Assembly (NCBI RefSeq): GCF_003432035.1
Contig: NZ_QOHO01000045.1
Coordinates: forward strand, 48,934 to 112,933
Reading direction: 5' to 3'
Length of the DNA: 64,000 nt
From: Lacrimispora amygdalina
GTDB taxonomy: Bacteria; Bacillota; Clostridia; Lachnospirales; Lachnospiraceae
Shown: positions 17,072-26,119 of the stretch, in pieces
How the letters are laid out: each line of letters begins with the position of its first letter
Position numbering within the stretch: position 1 is the first letter of the stretch
Notes under the pieces: model-generated
Database searches by the model: none
Seen by the model: the letters and a program-made list of their open reading frames with translations, nothing else
What the model was told of the DNA's origin: nothing
Program-made: the position numbers and the translations under genes

Positions 17072-17085
17072 TGAAATATTTTCCT

Positions 17086-17146
17086 GCCTCCGGTTGACAG
17101 ACCGGAGGCAATCTGCTATATTAAGTGTATTAAAAGTGTTAGTACA
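17086..17146 (+). promoter_or_regulatory. Promoter and operator region of the YtrA-type operon
   Basis: TTGACA (17094-17099) and TATATT (17117-17122) with 17 bases between form a near-consensus promoter. A perfect 10-bp hairpin (17085-17094 with 17101-17110) overlaps the -35. A second dyad, TGTATTAA-5-TTAGTACA (17126-17146), lies just after the start point and resembles the TGTACTA/TAGTACA-type operators of the YtrA subfamily. This suggests the GntR protein encoded next represses its own operon. Confidence 0.6.
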
Positions 17147-17165
17147 GTTAAGGAAGAGGTGAACT

Positions 17166-17561
17166 ATGATTCTGCTTGATTATAAAGACCGCAGACCTAT
17201 TTACGAACAGATCGTGGAAAAATTAAAAGACCTTATGATTTGCGGAGTTCTGGAACAAGACAGCCAGCTGCCCTCTGTAAGAAGTCTGGCAACTGATTTG
17301 TCCATTAATCCCAATACGATACAAAGAGCTTATACGGAGCTTGAACGCAGGGGATTTATTTATTCTGTAAAAGGAAGAGGCAGCTTTGTTGCAGATACCA
17401 GCTCTATCCGCGCCCTCAAAACCAGTGAATTAAAGAATAAACTTGGCGGCTGGGTTGAAGAGGCAAAAAGGGCAGGTTTAAAAGAGGATAAAGCCCATTC
17501 ATGGCTGGCAGAAGAATGGGTGATGGAAGGATCTAACACAGGGGGAGGAGCAGAAGAATGA
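17166..17561 (+). CDS. GntR family regulator, YtrA subfamily
   Basis: A 131-residue regulator with an N-terminal winged helix-turn-helix (about 8-75: IYEQIVEKLKDL, then LPSVRSLATDLSINPNTIQRAY) and only a short C-terminal tail. The short length is typical of YtrA-type proteins that control ABC transporter operons and respond to cell-envelope stress. AAGGAAGAGGTG precedes the ATG. The stop codon overlaps the start of the ABC ATPase (ATGA), showing translational coupling. The dyad at 17126-17146 is the probable binding site. Confidence 0.92.
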   Translation: MILLDYKDRRPIYEQIVEKLKDLMICGVLEQDSQLPSVRSLATDLSINPNTIQRAYTELERRGFIYSVKGRGSFVADTSSIRALKTSELKNKLGGWVEEAKRAGLKEDKAHSWLAEEWVMEGSNTGGGAEE

Positions 17562-18457
17562 TTCAGGCAGAGAATTTGACAAAACGATTTGACAGCATTA
17601 TGGCATTGGACCATGTGAGTGCTGAGATAAAAGATGGGAATGTATTTGGCCTGATTGGCACCAATGGTGCTGGAAAAAGTACTTTTTTAAGACTGCTAAG
17701 CGGAATTTTAAAACCGGATGAAGGCAACGTAACCATAGATGGAGAGGCTGTCTTTGAAAATGAGAATGTAAAAAAGAAATTTTTCTATATTTCAGACGAT
17801 CAGTATTATTTTAATAATGCCACTCCAAAGGACATGATGGACTTCTACAGCAAAGTTTATCCGGATTTTGACCGTAAGCGTTTTGAAAGTCTGATCGGTA
17901 ATTTCGGACTGGAGATGAGAAGAAAGGTGCATACCTTCTCAAAAGGAATGAAAAAGCAGCTGTCTGTGGCCTGCGGTATCAGTGCCAATACAGATTATTT
18001 ATTCTGTGATGAGACATTTGACGGACTGGATCCTGTGATGCGGCAGGCGGTGAAAAGCATTTTTGCCAATGATATGGCGGAAAGAAATTTAACTCCGATT
18101 ATTGCATCTCACAACTTGAGGGAGCTGGAGGACATCTGTGACCATGTGGGATTGCTGCATAGAGGCGGAATTTTACTTTCCAGAGATTTAGACGATTTAA
18201 AGCTGAATATTCATAAGGTTCAGTGCGTTTTAAAAGATGGTATGACAGAGGCGGATCTGGCGTCATTAGACCGGATTAAGACTGAGACGCGGGGAAAGCT
18301 TTATACCATGACGGTGCGGGGAACAAAGGAAGCGGTTATTGGAATGATGGAGTCACTCCAGCCGGTATTCTATGAGATTATTCCTTTATCGCTGGAAGAA
18401 ATTTTTATAAGTGAGACGGAGGTGGCAGGATATGACATCAAAAAGCTTATTTTTTAA
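17558..18457 (+). CDS. ABC transporter ATP-binding protein (YtrB-like)
   Basis: A 299-residue cytoplasmic ATPase. Walker A is G-T-N-G-A-G-K-S-T (about 35-43), the signature is F-S-K-G-M-K-K-Q-L-S-V (about 128-138) and Walker B is Y-L-F-C-D-E-T-F-D-G-L-D (about 147-158), followed by the H-loop in IIASHNLRELED. The C-terminal third (about 210-299) is a regulatory domain of the drug/Na+ ABC-2 subgroup. It overlaps the GntR gene by four bases and the permease gene by 26 bases, so the three form one operon. The substrate is unknown; homologs are linked to bacitracin or envelope stress or acetoin use. Confidence 0.93.
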   Translation: MIQAENLTKRFDSIMALDHVSAEIKDGNVFGLIGTNGAGKSTFLRLLSGILKPDEGNVTIDGEAVFENENVKKKFFYISDDQYYFNNATPKDMMDFYSKVYPDFDRKRFESLIGNFGLEMRRKVHTFSKGMKKQLSVACGISANTDYLFCDETFDGLDPVMRQAVKSIFANDMAERNLTPIIASHNLRELEDICDHVGLLHRGGILLSRDLDDLKLNIHKVQCVLKDGMTEADLASLDRIKTETRGKLYTMTVRGTKEAVIGMMESLQPVFYEIIPLSLEEIFISETEVAGYDIKKLIF

Positions 18458-20597
18458 TCTGATACAGGAAGATGGAAAGCGCAGGCTCTGGGCAGTGACT
18501 CTTGCATTTCTGATGTTTTTCTTTTCCCTTCCGGTTACCATGGCCATGATTATAGGTGAGTTCATAAAGCAGGAAGAAAGCAAGGCATTTATGATCTCTG
18601 AGTTAAGGGGTCTGCTTGGATTTGAGAATGGCTGGATTACTTTCATGATGATTGTTCTATCCATCATAATGGGTGTCACAAGTTTTTCTTATCTTCATTC
18701 CAGACAAAAAGTTGACTTTTATCACGGAATTCCCGTGAACAGAAAACATTTGTTCTGGGCTAATTACATGAATGGTATATTGATTGTGGCTGCTGTTTAC
18801 GGGGTTAATTTAATACTTTCCCTTGGCGTAACAGCGGCTTATGGAATATCGCCTGCAAAGCTTATCGGTTCTGTATTTACAGGATATTTGCTTTTTTTAC
18901 TGCATTATGCCATGATATATTCCGTTACGGTATTGGCGATGATAATGACAGGCAGCGTAATCGTAGGAATATTTGGCACAGCAGTATTTGAAGGCTATTT
19001 TACGGTTTTACTGCTGAATTTACAAGGGTACTATGGATACTTCTTTCATACCAGTTATAAGAGCGGAGAAGAATTATTCCGCCCATTTCTGATGAAATCT
19101 TCTCCATTTGCAATATTTATTTCCAATATTGCACTTGCGAATGGGGGAGGAATAGACAGAGAACTGGGATCCCAGATTATACTTGTAGCCGTATTATTTA
19201 TCATATTTACTTTTCTTTGCCTGTTTTTATACAAAAAGAGGGGCTCTGAATCCGCGAAAAAGGCAATGGCATTTAAAATCAGTATGCCAATTATCCGGAT
19301 TCCCATTGTTGTGTTATCGTCTCTTTCCGGCTGTTTCTTTTTTTTACTGATCCGTTCTGAAGCTGGCTGGGCGGTGTTCGGACTGCTTTGCGGGATGCTT
19401 TTATCCCACTGCGTTATAGAAATCATATATCATTTTGATTTTAGAAAATTATTTTCTCACTGGAAACAGATGATTGCCTCAGCTCTTGTGGCAGCTATGA
19501 TTTTTGCAAGTTTTCAGATGGATTTGTTTGGATATGACAGCTATGTTCCGGCGGAGAGTTCCATAAACTCTGTAGCGGTTTCCCTTACAGATGAGAATTA
19601 TTGGGTTTCCTATGGAGATGTGACTCAGAATCTTCAGGGAGAGTATCAATGGGAATATCAAAGTGCGGATGATTATATTTTCGGGCATATGAATCTTAAG
19701 AATCAGACACCGGTTCTGTCCATGGTTAAAAAAGCAGTTGAAAAAAACAAAGGGACGGATTGGAAAGAACTTAGTTCGGCCAACTGGGCTGAAGAAGGGA
19801 AGTGGCATGATTTTTCGGTGAAATATACACTGAAGAACGGTAAAAATATTTATCGCAGTTATTCCTTAAGAGATGCAGATATAAAAGAGGAACTGACTCA
19901 GCTATATGAAGATCCGGACTTTATTCATGCTGTATACCCTGTTTTCAGTCAGACAGCTGAAAATACATCTGCGGTAAGAGTCAGCAGAGGATCACAGTCC
20001 AGTATTGTGAGCCGTGATAAGAACGGTACAGATAAGGCCATGACGGAAAAACTGCTTTTCGCATACCAGCAGGATTTTGACCAGTTAAAAGTGGAAACTA
20101 TGAACAAGGAAAATCCTGTGGCTTCCATACAGTTTATGACAAAGAAACAGTATGAGGCGGACAGCACAAGAGAGGGAAATCAGAATTCCTGGCAGTATAG
20201 TGATGTGACTTCCAGAGGCTTTTACCCGGTATATCCTTCATTTAAAAACACTCTTGAATTATTAAGAGAATGCCAGCTTGATGTAGACAGCTGGACTTCC
20301 AGTGAGGGAATTAAAGAAATCAATTTTGAATTGAACCAGTATTCTGAGTATGAGAAAGAAAGTTATGAAAACAGCAGTGCCAGGTATTATACAGTCACAG
20401 ATCCCCAGATGATTGCTCAAATTATGAGCCAGGCTGCAATTGAAGAGTATGTGGGCATGAACCCGTTTGGTATATCGAACACTGAACGAATCAGTTTTTC
20501 TGCCGTCAGCAGCGCACTTGGCAGCCGAAGTGAGATCCAGTACACAGTGCCTTTAAAATTGCTTCCTGATTCGGTAAGAGATGCAGTTAAACCATAA
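18432..20597 (+). CDS. ABC-2 type permease with large extracytoplasmic C-terminal domain
   Basis: A 721-residue partner of the ATPase. Six membrane segments occupy about 1-300 (starting LWAVTLAFLMFFFSLPV). A further pair lies near 300-345 and one near 365-385. A long polar domain (about 390-721), rich in Ser, Asn and Tyr, then stays outside the membrane or begins after the last helix. This layout matches the YtrC/YtrD-like permeases carrying a DUF6449-type domain. The ATG at 18432 was chosen for the GGAGGT at 18418-18423, which overlaps the end of the ATPase gene. The C-terminal domain may sense or bind a ligand; that is inference. Confidence 0.85.
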   Translation: MTSKSLFFNLIQEDGKRRLWAVTLAFLMFFFSLPVTMAMIIGEFIKQEESKAFMISELRGLLGFENGWITFMMIVLSIIMGVTSFSYLHSRQKVDFYHGIPVNRKHLFWANYMNGILIVAAVYGVNLILSLGVTAAYGISPAKLIGSVFTGYLLFLLHYAMIYSVTVLAMIMTGSVIVGIFGTAVFEGYFTVLLLNLQGYYGYFFHTSYKSGEELFRPFLMKSSPFAIFISNIALANGGGIDRELGSQIILVAVLFIIFTFLCLFLYKKRGSESAKKAMAFKISMPIIRIPIVVLSSLSGCFFFLLIRSEAGWAVFGLLCGMLLSHCVIEIIYHFDFRKLFSHWKQMIASALVAAMIFASFQMDLFGYDSYVPAESSINSVAVSLTDENYWVSYGDVTQNLQGEYQWEYQSADDYIFGHMNLKNQTPVLSMVKKAVEKNKGTDWKELSSANWAEEGKWHDFSVKYTLKNGKNIYRSYSLRDADIKEELTQLYEDPDFIHAVYPVFSQTAENTSAVRVSRGSQSSIVSRDKNGTDKAMTEKLLFAYQQDFDQLKVETMNKENPVASIQFMTKKQYEADSTREGNQNSWQYSDVTSRGFYPVYPSFKNTLELLRECQLDVDSWTSSEGIKEINFELNQYSEYEKESYENSSARYYTVTDPQMIAQIMSQAAIEEYVGMNPFGISNTERISFSAVSSALGSRSEIQYTVPLKLLPDSVRDAVKP

Positions 20598-20623
20598 ATG
20601 AGCAGTGTGAAATCAGTCTTTCA

Positions 20624-20652
20624 TTGACTTTTTCTTCCAATAAAGTTACAAT
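20624..20652 (+). promoter_or_regulatory. Probable sigma-A promoter of the zinc-ribbon gene
   Basis: TTGACT (20624-20629) and TACAAT (20647-20652) are separated by 17 bases, just before AAAGGAGG and the ATG at 20685. Confidence 0.65.
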
Positions 20653-20684
20653 AGTAGGAGCAAAAGTCAAAGGAGGAATCACGG

Positions 20685-21167
20685 ATGGCATTTTTTGAAG
20701 AGCTGGGAAAGACACTTAGTGATACCGGCAAAGAGGTTGCAACGAAGGCGAAAGCATTGACTGAGACGATACAGCTGAAGACACAGATCGGTGCAGAAAA
20801 GACTAAGCTGGAAGAAGCTTATGCAGTCATCGGAAAACTGTATTATGAAGACAACAGCGAGCCAAAGGAAGCTTATACCAAGGCTTATGAAACTGTCAGA
20901 GCCAGCCGGGCAAGAATTGCCGCTCTGGAGATTGAATTGACCCAAAGCGAAGGCAGCCGTATCTGCGCAGAGTGCGGAGCCAAGGTTCCGAAAAGTTCCC
21001 TGTATTGCGGAAAATGCGGAGCGCCTGTGAAGGAAGCTGCAGCTGATCCTGTTTCAGAAGACAAGAATGAGAAAGAGCAGACGGTATCGGCAGAGGAAGT
21101 AAATGCAACTGCAGGCATCAACGCTGTGAATGATGACGTGTTTGAACCTACGGAAGAACAGGAATAA
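20685..21167 (+). CDS. Zinc-ribbon protein with N-terminal coiled coil
   Basis: A 160-residue protein. Residues 1-88 are charged and helical (a likely coiled coil, FFEELGKTLSDTGKEVATKA onward). Residues 94-112 form a zinc ribbon with C-A-E-C-G and C-G-K-C-G pairs. The tail (115-160) is acidic and probably disordered. No membrane segment is present. Similar short proteins are common in clostridia and are annotated only as zinc-ribbon domain proteins; an assembly or scaffold role is possible but unproven. It is a single-gene unit with its own promoter and terminator. Confidence 0.85.
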   Translation: MAFFEELGKTLSDTGKEVATKAKALTETIQLKTQIGAEKTKLEEAYAVIGKLYYEDNSEPKEAYTKAYETVRASRARIAALEIELTQSEGSRICAECGAKVPKSSLYCGKCGAPVKEAAADPVSEDKNEKEQTVSAEEVNATAGINAVNDDVFEPTEEQE

Positions 21168-21172
21168 TAACG

Positions 21173-21203
21173 AGGGGCCGGATTTAATCCGGTCCTTTTT
21201 TTA
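21173..21203 (+). terminator. Intrinsic terminator after the zinc-ribbon gene
   Basis: A 10-bp stem of AGGGGCCGGA with TCCGGTCCTT (with G-T wobbles) is followed by a run of seven T. Confidence 0.8.
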
Positions 21204-21296
21204 ATATTTATTTTTTTGAAAAAGGTATGTAAATTTGCCGTAAAATGTGATAGACTAAACCCGGTCAGCAAACGTGTTTGGAAAATGAGGTATACT

Positions 21297-23213
21297 ATGA
21301 AAATTTATATCAGATGGCTATTCAGGCTTTTGGCTCTTTCCGCAGGTATTAATATTGTGATTGAACTGGCGAGCAGGAAGTCTTTGTTAAATCTGGGGTC
21401 TTATATAGGTAATAGTTTTTTGATTTTTTTACTTAATACTTTGATTATTTTTCTGCCTTTTACAATTGTATATGTTACCAGGCGAAAAGCATTTGCCTGT
21501 TTTATGATTACTTTTATATGGATCTTTATGGGAATTGTAAACGGAATACTTTTGGTTTTCCGTACAACTCCATTTACAGCAGCCGATTTGCGTCTGGTGA
21601 AGTATGCCATGAGTCTGGCTACGGTTTACTTTACGTGGATGCAGATTATTCTCATGGGGGCGGCAGGAGTACTGGCACTCATAATACTGGTGGGAGTCTG
21701 GAAAAAAGCTCCGGTCAGTCAGGAGAAGACACGGGTTGGTTCCGGTCTGGCGGTGATTTTTTTAAGCACTGCACTGGTACTGGGTATTACCAGCGGCGCC
21801 ATGAAATGCGGACTGGTTGCTGTTCATTTCGGTAATATCGGTCAAGGCTTTAAAACCTATGGATTTCCTTATTGCTTCTCCAATTCTGTTTTTAATACCG
21901 GTATTTCTAAGCCGGAAGGATATGGATCTGAAACACTGGAGACCATTCAGTCAGAGGAACTGGTGCCTGAGAATACTTATGCGATCACAGAGAATACAAA
22001 ACCCAATGTGATATGGATTCAGCTGGAATCCTTTTTTGATCCCTCTTTGTGGAAAAATAACCCGGTGACGTATGATCCCATACCTTTTTTCCACCAGCTG
22101 CAGAAAAACTATCCGGGCGGATATATAAGTGTTCCTTCTGTTGGAGCAGGAACAGCCAATACCGAATTTGAATCAATAACAGGCATGAATCTGGACTTCT
22201 TCGGACCAGGTGAGTATCCATATAAGACAGTACTTAAAAAAACCTCCTGTGAAAGTACTGCATTTGATTTAAAAAATCTGGGTTATACGGCTCACACCAT
22301 ACATAACAATGAAGCTACCTTTTATGACAGAAACAGGGTATTTGCCCAGCTGGGATTTGATACATTTACTCCTATTGAATATATGAACAATATAGAGCGC
22401 AATCCTACTGGCTGGTGTAAGGATAAAATTTTGACAGGAGAGATTATAAAGACGTTAGACTCCACGCCAGGTCCGGATTATATCTATACCATATCGGTGC
22501 AGGGACACGGAAAGTATCCGAATTTTGAATATTACTGCCAGCAGATCAGTGAGATGGATCAATTTATAAGGTCACTTGTTAATACATTAAGAACCCGCAA
22601 AGAACCCATTGTACTGGTGATGTATGGAGATCATCTTCCGGGTTTTGAATGGAGTGAGGACGATATGAAGAACCACTCTCTGTTCCAGACAGAATATGTC
22701 ATTTGGAATAACATGAATCTGCCAGTGGTTAAAAAGGATGTGGAGGCTTATCAGATTTCTTCTCACGTCCTTAATATGCTCAATATCCACGAAGGGACCA
22801 TGATCCGGTTTCATCAAAAATATTTAAATGGTGAAAATACAGATAAGGAAAAATATCTGGAGGACATGAAAAACCTGGAGTATGATATTCTTTATGGAGA
22901 ACATGAAGTTTACGGCGGAGAAAGTCCATACCAGAAAACCAATTTAAAGATGGGAACAGATAAGATAAAAATCGATAAGGTGGTCTATAATGATTCCAAT
23001 CTGCTGATTTACGGAGAGAATTTTACTCCTTATTCTAAAATATGTTTTGACGGAAAAGAGGCAGAAACCACCTTTGTGTGGCCTCAGCTGATTATAGCTA
23101 AGGATATACCTGAAAAGAAGATCAATAACAGCGAAATATCTGTGTGGCAGATCGGAAGGGACAAAGTTCCCTTAAGTGAGGATGGGATTTATCATCTGGG
23201 GTGGTCTGATTAA
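21297..23213 (+). CDS. LTA synthase-like sulfatase family membrane protein
   Basis: A 638-residue membrane phosphoglycerol-transferase-type protein. Five membrane helices lie in the first 190 residues. An extracellular alkaline-phosphatase/sulfatase domain follows (about 225-530), with the catalytic threonine in VGAGTANTEFESITG (about 283-297), WIQLESFFDPS near the first metal site and MYGDHLPGF (about 443-451) near the last. The C-terminal part (about 550-638) is an extra beta-rich segment of IPT/TIG-like character (Y-G-E-N-F-T-P-Y-S). The protein probably adds glycerol-phosphate to a wall polymer or lipid outside the membrane. The ATG at 21297 was chosen for its GAGG and for starting just before the first helix. 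An AT-rich leader precedes it. Confidence 0.88.
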   Translation: MKIYIRWLFRLLALSAGINIVIELASRKSLLNLGSYIGNSFLIFLLNTLIIFLPFTIVYVTRRKAFACFMITFIWIFMGIVNGILLVFRTTPFTAADLRLVKYAMSLATVYFTWMQIILMGAAGVLALIILVGVWKKAPVSQEKTRVGSGLAVIFLSTALVLGITSGAMKCGLVAVHFGNIGQGFKTYGFPYCFSNSVFNTGISKPEGYGSETLETIQSEELVPENTYAITENTKPNVIWIQLESFFDPSLWKNNPVTYDPIPFFHQLQKNYPGGYISVPSVGAGTANTEFESITGMNLDFFGPGEYPYKTVLKKTSCESTAFDLKNLGYTAHTIHNNEATFYDRNRVFAQLGFDTFTPIEYMNNIERNPTGWCKDKILTGEIIKTLDSTPGPDYIYTISVQGHGKYPNFEYYCQQISEMDQFIRSLVNTLRTRKEPIVLVMYGDHLPGFEWSEDDMKNHSLFQTEYVIWNNMNLPVVKKDVEAYQISSHVLNMLNIHEGTMIRFHQKYLNGENTDKEKYLEDMKNLEYDILYGEHEVYGGESPYQKTNLKMGTDKIKIDKVVYNDSNLLIYGENFTPYSKICFDGKEAETTFVWPQLIIAKDIPEKKINNSEISVWQIGRDKVPLSEDGIYHLGWSD

Positions 23214-23242
23214 AGAGAGAGAGGGGGTTCCTCTCTCTTTTG
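23214..23242. terminator. Terminator between convergent genes
   Basis: An AGAGAGAGGG / CCTCTCTCT stem is followed by TTTTG. It separates the LTA-synthase-like gene from the DUF362 gene, whose stop is at the hairpin's right foot. Confidence 0.7.
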
Positions 23243-24349
23243 TTATATGGAAATCAGCTCATATTGGGCACTTCCAAGACCTATTTTAACTGCGTGCTCA
23301 ATGGAAGACTCCCAGTTTGTATTGGGGTGAGTGTCTTTAAAATGATCATGATGATGGCTTCCATGTTTTTCCAGGATACTGCCTGCCATAACCGGCTGTC
23401 TGTTCACGGCATCGGCGCAGGCAGCATCCAGCGCAACGGGATCAAAAGAAGCGAACATACCCACATCTGGTATGATCGGGATGTCATTTTCAGAATGGCA
23501 GTCACAATAAGGAGAAACATCCATCACAAGGCTGATATGAAAGTGGGGGCGGTCCTTTAAGACTGCCTTGGTGTATTCTGCTATTTTGCAGTTTAAAATG
23601 TCGTTGGATTCATCGCAATCTGATTCGATGGCATCCACTGGACAAACACCGATGCAGCGGCCGCAGCTGACACATTTACTGCTGTCAATCAATGCTTTTT
23701 TATTTTGAAATGAGAAGGCATCGTGAGCACAGTTTTTTTCGCAGGCATGACAGCCGATGCATGATTCCTCAGTTACATGAGGTTTTCCGGCGTTATGCAT
23801 CTCCATCTTTCCGGCTCTTGATCCGCAGCCCATTCCAATGTTTTTTAATGTTCCGCCAAAGCCTGTGCTTTCATGACCTTTAAAATGAGTGAGGGATATA
23901 AAAATATCAGCATCCATGACAGCACGCCCTATTTTAGCTTCTTTAATGTATTCTCCGTCTATGGGAACCAGAATTTCATCTGTTCCCTTCAGACCATCGG
24001 CAATCAGAACATGGCAGCCCGTGGAAAAAGGTGAAAATCCATTTTCATAGGCAGTATCCAGATGATCCAGGGCGTTCTTTCTGCTTCCTACGTATAAAGT
24101 GTTGCAATCAGTTAAAAATGGTTTACCGCCGCCTTCTTTAATTAAGTCAACCACTACCTTCGCAAAATTAGGACGCAAAAATGATAAGTTGCCCAGTTCT
24201 CCAAAATGAATCTTTACTGCAGCATATTTATTCTGGAAATGAATGTGCTCGGTCATTCCGGCTGTTTTAATGAGCCGGGCAAGCTTTTGAGGAAGGTTTT
24301 CACGGAAAGTGGTATGAAAATTTGTAAAATAAACCTTAGATTTTTCCAT
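23243..24349 (-). CDS. DUF362 domain protein with two [4Fe-4S] ferredoxin motifs
   Basis: A 368-residue protein. The DUF362 domain occupies about 1-190 and the end (A-A-V-K-I-H-F-G-E-L-G-N, L-T-D-C-N-T-L-Y, S-L-T-H-F-K-G-H). Two ferredoxin motifs interrupt it at about 199-240 (C-I-G-C-H-A-C-E-K-N-C and C-V-S-C-G-R-C-I-G-V-C-P). Members are abundant in anaerobes and are thought to be iron-sulfur redox or cofactor-handling proteins with unproven reactions. AAAGGAGAG precedes the ATG. A near-consensus promoter lies at 24388-24416, divergent from cls. Confidence 0.9.
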   Translation of the reverse strand: MEKSKVYFTNFHTTFRENLPQKLARLIKTAGMTEHIHFQNKYAAVKIHFGELGNLSFLRPNFAKVVVDLIKEGGGKPFLTDCNTLYVGSRKNALDHLDTAYENGFSPFSTGCHVLIADGLKGTDEILVPIDGEYIKEAKIGRAVMDADIFISLTHFKGHESTGFGGTLKNIGMGCGSRAGKMEMHNAGKPHVTEESCIGCHACEKNCAHDAFSFQNKKALIDSSKCVSCGRCIGVCPVDAIESDCDESNDILNCKIAEYTKAVLKDRPHFHISLVMDVSPYCDCHSENDIPIIPDVGMFASFDPVALDAACADAVNRQPVMAGSILEKHGSHHHDHFKDTHPNTNWESSIEHAVKIGLGSAQYELISI

Positions 24350-24387
24350 AGATGGTCTCTCCTTTTGATAATTTTTATTATTATGCT

Positions 24388-24416
24388 ATTATACTGTAAA
24401 TAAAAGGGGATTTCAA
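24388..24416 (-). promoter_or_regulatory. Probable sigma-A promoter of the DUF362 gene
   Basis: Read leftward: TTGAAA (24416-24411), 17 bases, TATAAT (24393-24388). Confidence 0.65.
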
Positions 24417-24454
24417 TCAGTCTTATCTGTGTCTGCCAGTTCATTTCCAAACTC

Positions 24455-24483
24455 TTGCAAGATATCCGGGCAGGCGGTATAAT
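24455..24483 (+). promoter_or_regulatory. Probable sigma-A promoter of the cardiolipin synthase gene
   Basis: TTGCAA (24455-24460), 17 bases, TATAAT (24478-24483), about 35 bases before the start codon. Confidence 0.65.
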
Positions 24484-24517
24484 ATGAACCATGTAAGGAA
24501 ATGTGGAGGTACAAAAG

Positions 24518-26068
24518 ATGGGATATATCAAAAAAATGCTAAGGGTTATTTTTGGAAGGACGATGTTTGCAGTCGTTTCACTTGTGATACAAATTCTTGT
24601 TCTGGCCGCAGCATTCCGCTTTCTGACCTTTTATCTGGCGTATTTCTATGGCGCTGTTACTTTGCTCAGTGCGCTGGTTATTATTTATATATTAAATAAA
24701 GAAGATAATCCCAGTTTTAAAATGAGCTGGATGATTCCTGTAACAGCGGTACCGGTTTTTGGTACGTTTTTCTATATGCTGGCTGAGCTGCAGATTATGG
24801 AACGATTTATGGAAAAGAAGTTAATATCCAGGATGGACGAGACGGAGAGCTACCTGGAGCAGAACTTAAAGGTATCAGAGCAGCTGTCAAGAGTCAGCAG
24901 GCGGAATGCAAATCTGGCTCATTACATTAAAAAATACGGACATTATCCGGCATATGGAAATACAAATGCACAATACTTTCCTTCCGGAGAGGCAATGTTT
25001 GAAGCTATGAAACGGGAAATGACAGCTGCAAAGAGATTTATTTTTCTGGAGTTTTTTATTATTGAGAGAGGGGAGATGTGGGATTGTATACTGGAACTGC
25101 TGGAAGCGAAAAGCAGGGAAGGGGTAGAAGTGAGAATTATGTATGACGGCATGGGATCTTTCACGTTACTTCCCCATAATTATATTAAAGTCCTTCAGGA
25201 AAAGGGGTTAATGGCAAAGATCTTTTCCCCAATCAGACCGGTTCTGTCCAGTTACCAGAATAACAGGGATCATAGAAAAATTCTTGTGGTGGACGGACAT
25301 ACTGCATTTACAGGAGGGATAAACCTGGCAGACGAATACATCAACAGAAAAGTCCGGTTTGGTCATTGGAAAGACACGGGTATTATGCTGAAAGGAGATG
25401 CCGTAACCAGCTTTACCATGATGTTTCTTCAAATGTGGAATATATCTGAGAAAGAACCGGAAAAATACGATAAATATTTAAGAGATCCGGAGTATTTTTA
25501 CCCACTGGAGCTTAATATGGAGGGATTTGTGATTCCTTATGGTGACAGTCCATTTGACACGGAGGCGGTTGGAAAAGAGATTTACCTTGACATTATTAAT
25601 AATGCCAGACAATATGTGCATATTATGACTCCCTATCTGATCCTTGATTATGAGATGGTTAAATCGCTCACCTTTGCAGCGAAAAGAGGGGTGGATGTTT
25701 CTATTATTCTTCCTCACATACCAGATAAAAAATATGCTTTTCTGCTTGCTAAATCACATTATGGGGAACTGATCAGGTCAGGAGTTAAAATATGGGAATA
25801 TACACCGGGATTCATGCATGCAAAAGTATTTACAAGTGATGATACAAAGGCAGCAGTGGGCACAATTAATTTGGATTTCAGAAGTTTGTATCTTCACTTT
25901 GAATGCGGAACGTATCTGTACCGGAATGAGGTAATCCGGGAGGTTGAACGGGATTATCAGGAAACATTGTCTTTGTGCAGAAGAATTTCAATAGAAGATA
26001 TACCAAATGATCCATGGTATGAGAGATTTGCAGGGCGGGCACTCAGGTTGTTTGCACCGCTGATGTGA
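24518..26068 (+). CDS. cls: Cardiolipin synthase
   Basis: A 516-residue phospholipase D-type transferase that joins two phosphatidylglycerols to cardiolipin. Two N-terminal membrane helices (about 12-32 and 38-58) and a third hydrophobic stretch (about 68-90) anchor it. The two HKD catalytic motifs are H-R-K-I-L-V-V-D (near 250, followed by GGINLADEY) and H-A-K-V-F-T-S-D (near 435, followed by GTINLDFRS). The length agrees with the family. The ATG at 24518 has GGAGGT at 8 bases. The gene ends at a compact hairpin. Confidence 0.95.
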   Translation: MGYIKKMLRVIFGRTMFAVVSLVIQILVLAAAFRFLTFYLAYFYGAVTLLSALVIIYILNKEDNPSFKMSWMIPVTAVPVFGTFFYMLAELQIMERFMEKKLISRMDETESYLEQNLKVSEQLSRVSRRNANLAHYIKKYGHYPAYGNTNAQYFPSGEAMFEAMKREMTAAKRFIFLEFFIIERGEMWDCILELLEAKSREGVEVRIMYDGMGSFTLLPHNYIKVLQEKGLMAKIFSPIRPVLSSYQNNRDHRKILVVDGHTAFTGGINLADEYINRKVRFGHWKDTGIMLKGDAVTSFTMMFLQMWNISEKEPEKYDKYLRDPEYFYPLELNMEGFVIPYGDSPFDTEAVGKEIYLDIINNARQYVHIMTPYLILDYEMVKSLTFAAKRGVDVSIILPHIPDKKYAFLLAKSHYGELIRSGVKIWEYTPGFMHAKVFTSDDTKAAVGTINLDFRSLYLHFECGTYLYRNEVIREVERDYQETLSLCRRISIEDIPNDPWYERFAGRALRLFAPLM

Positions 26069-26071
26069 CAG

Positions 26072-26101
26072 AAAAGCGCCGGAATGAAAACCGGCGCTTT
26101 T
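26072..26101 (+). terminator. Intrinsic terminator after cls
   Basis: AAAAGCGCCGG pairs with CCGGCGCTTTT with an 8-base loop. Because it is symmetric it can also end the leftward collagen-like transcript. Confidence 0.8.
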
Positions 26102-26119
26102 CATGTTTTAATGGATAGA

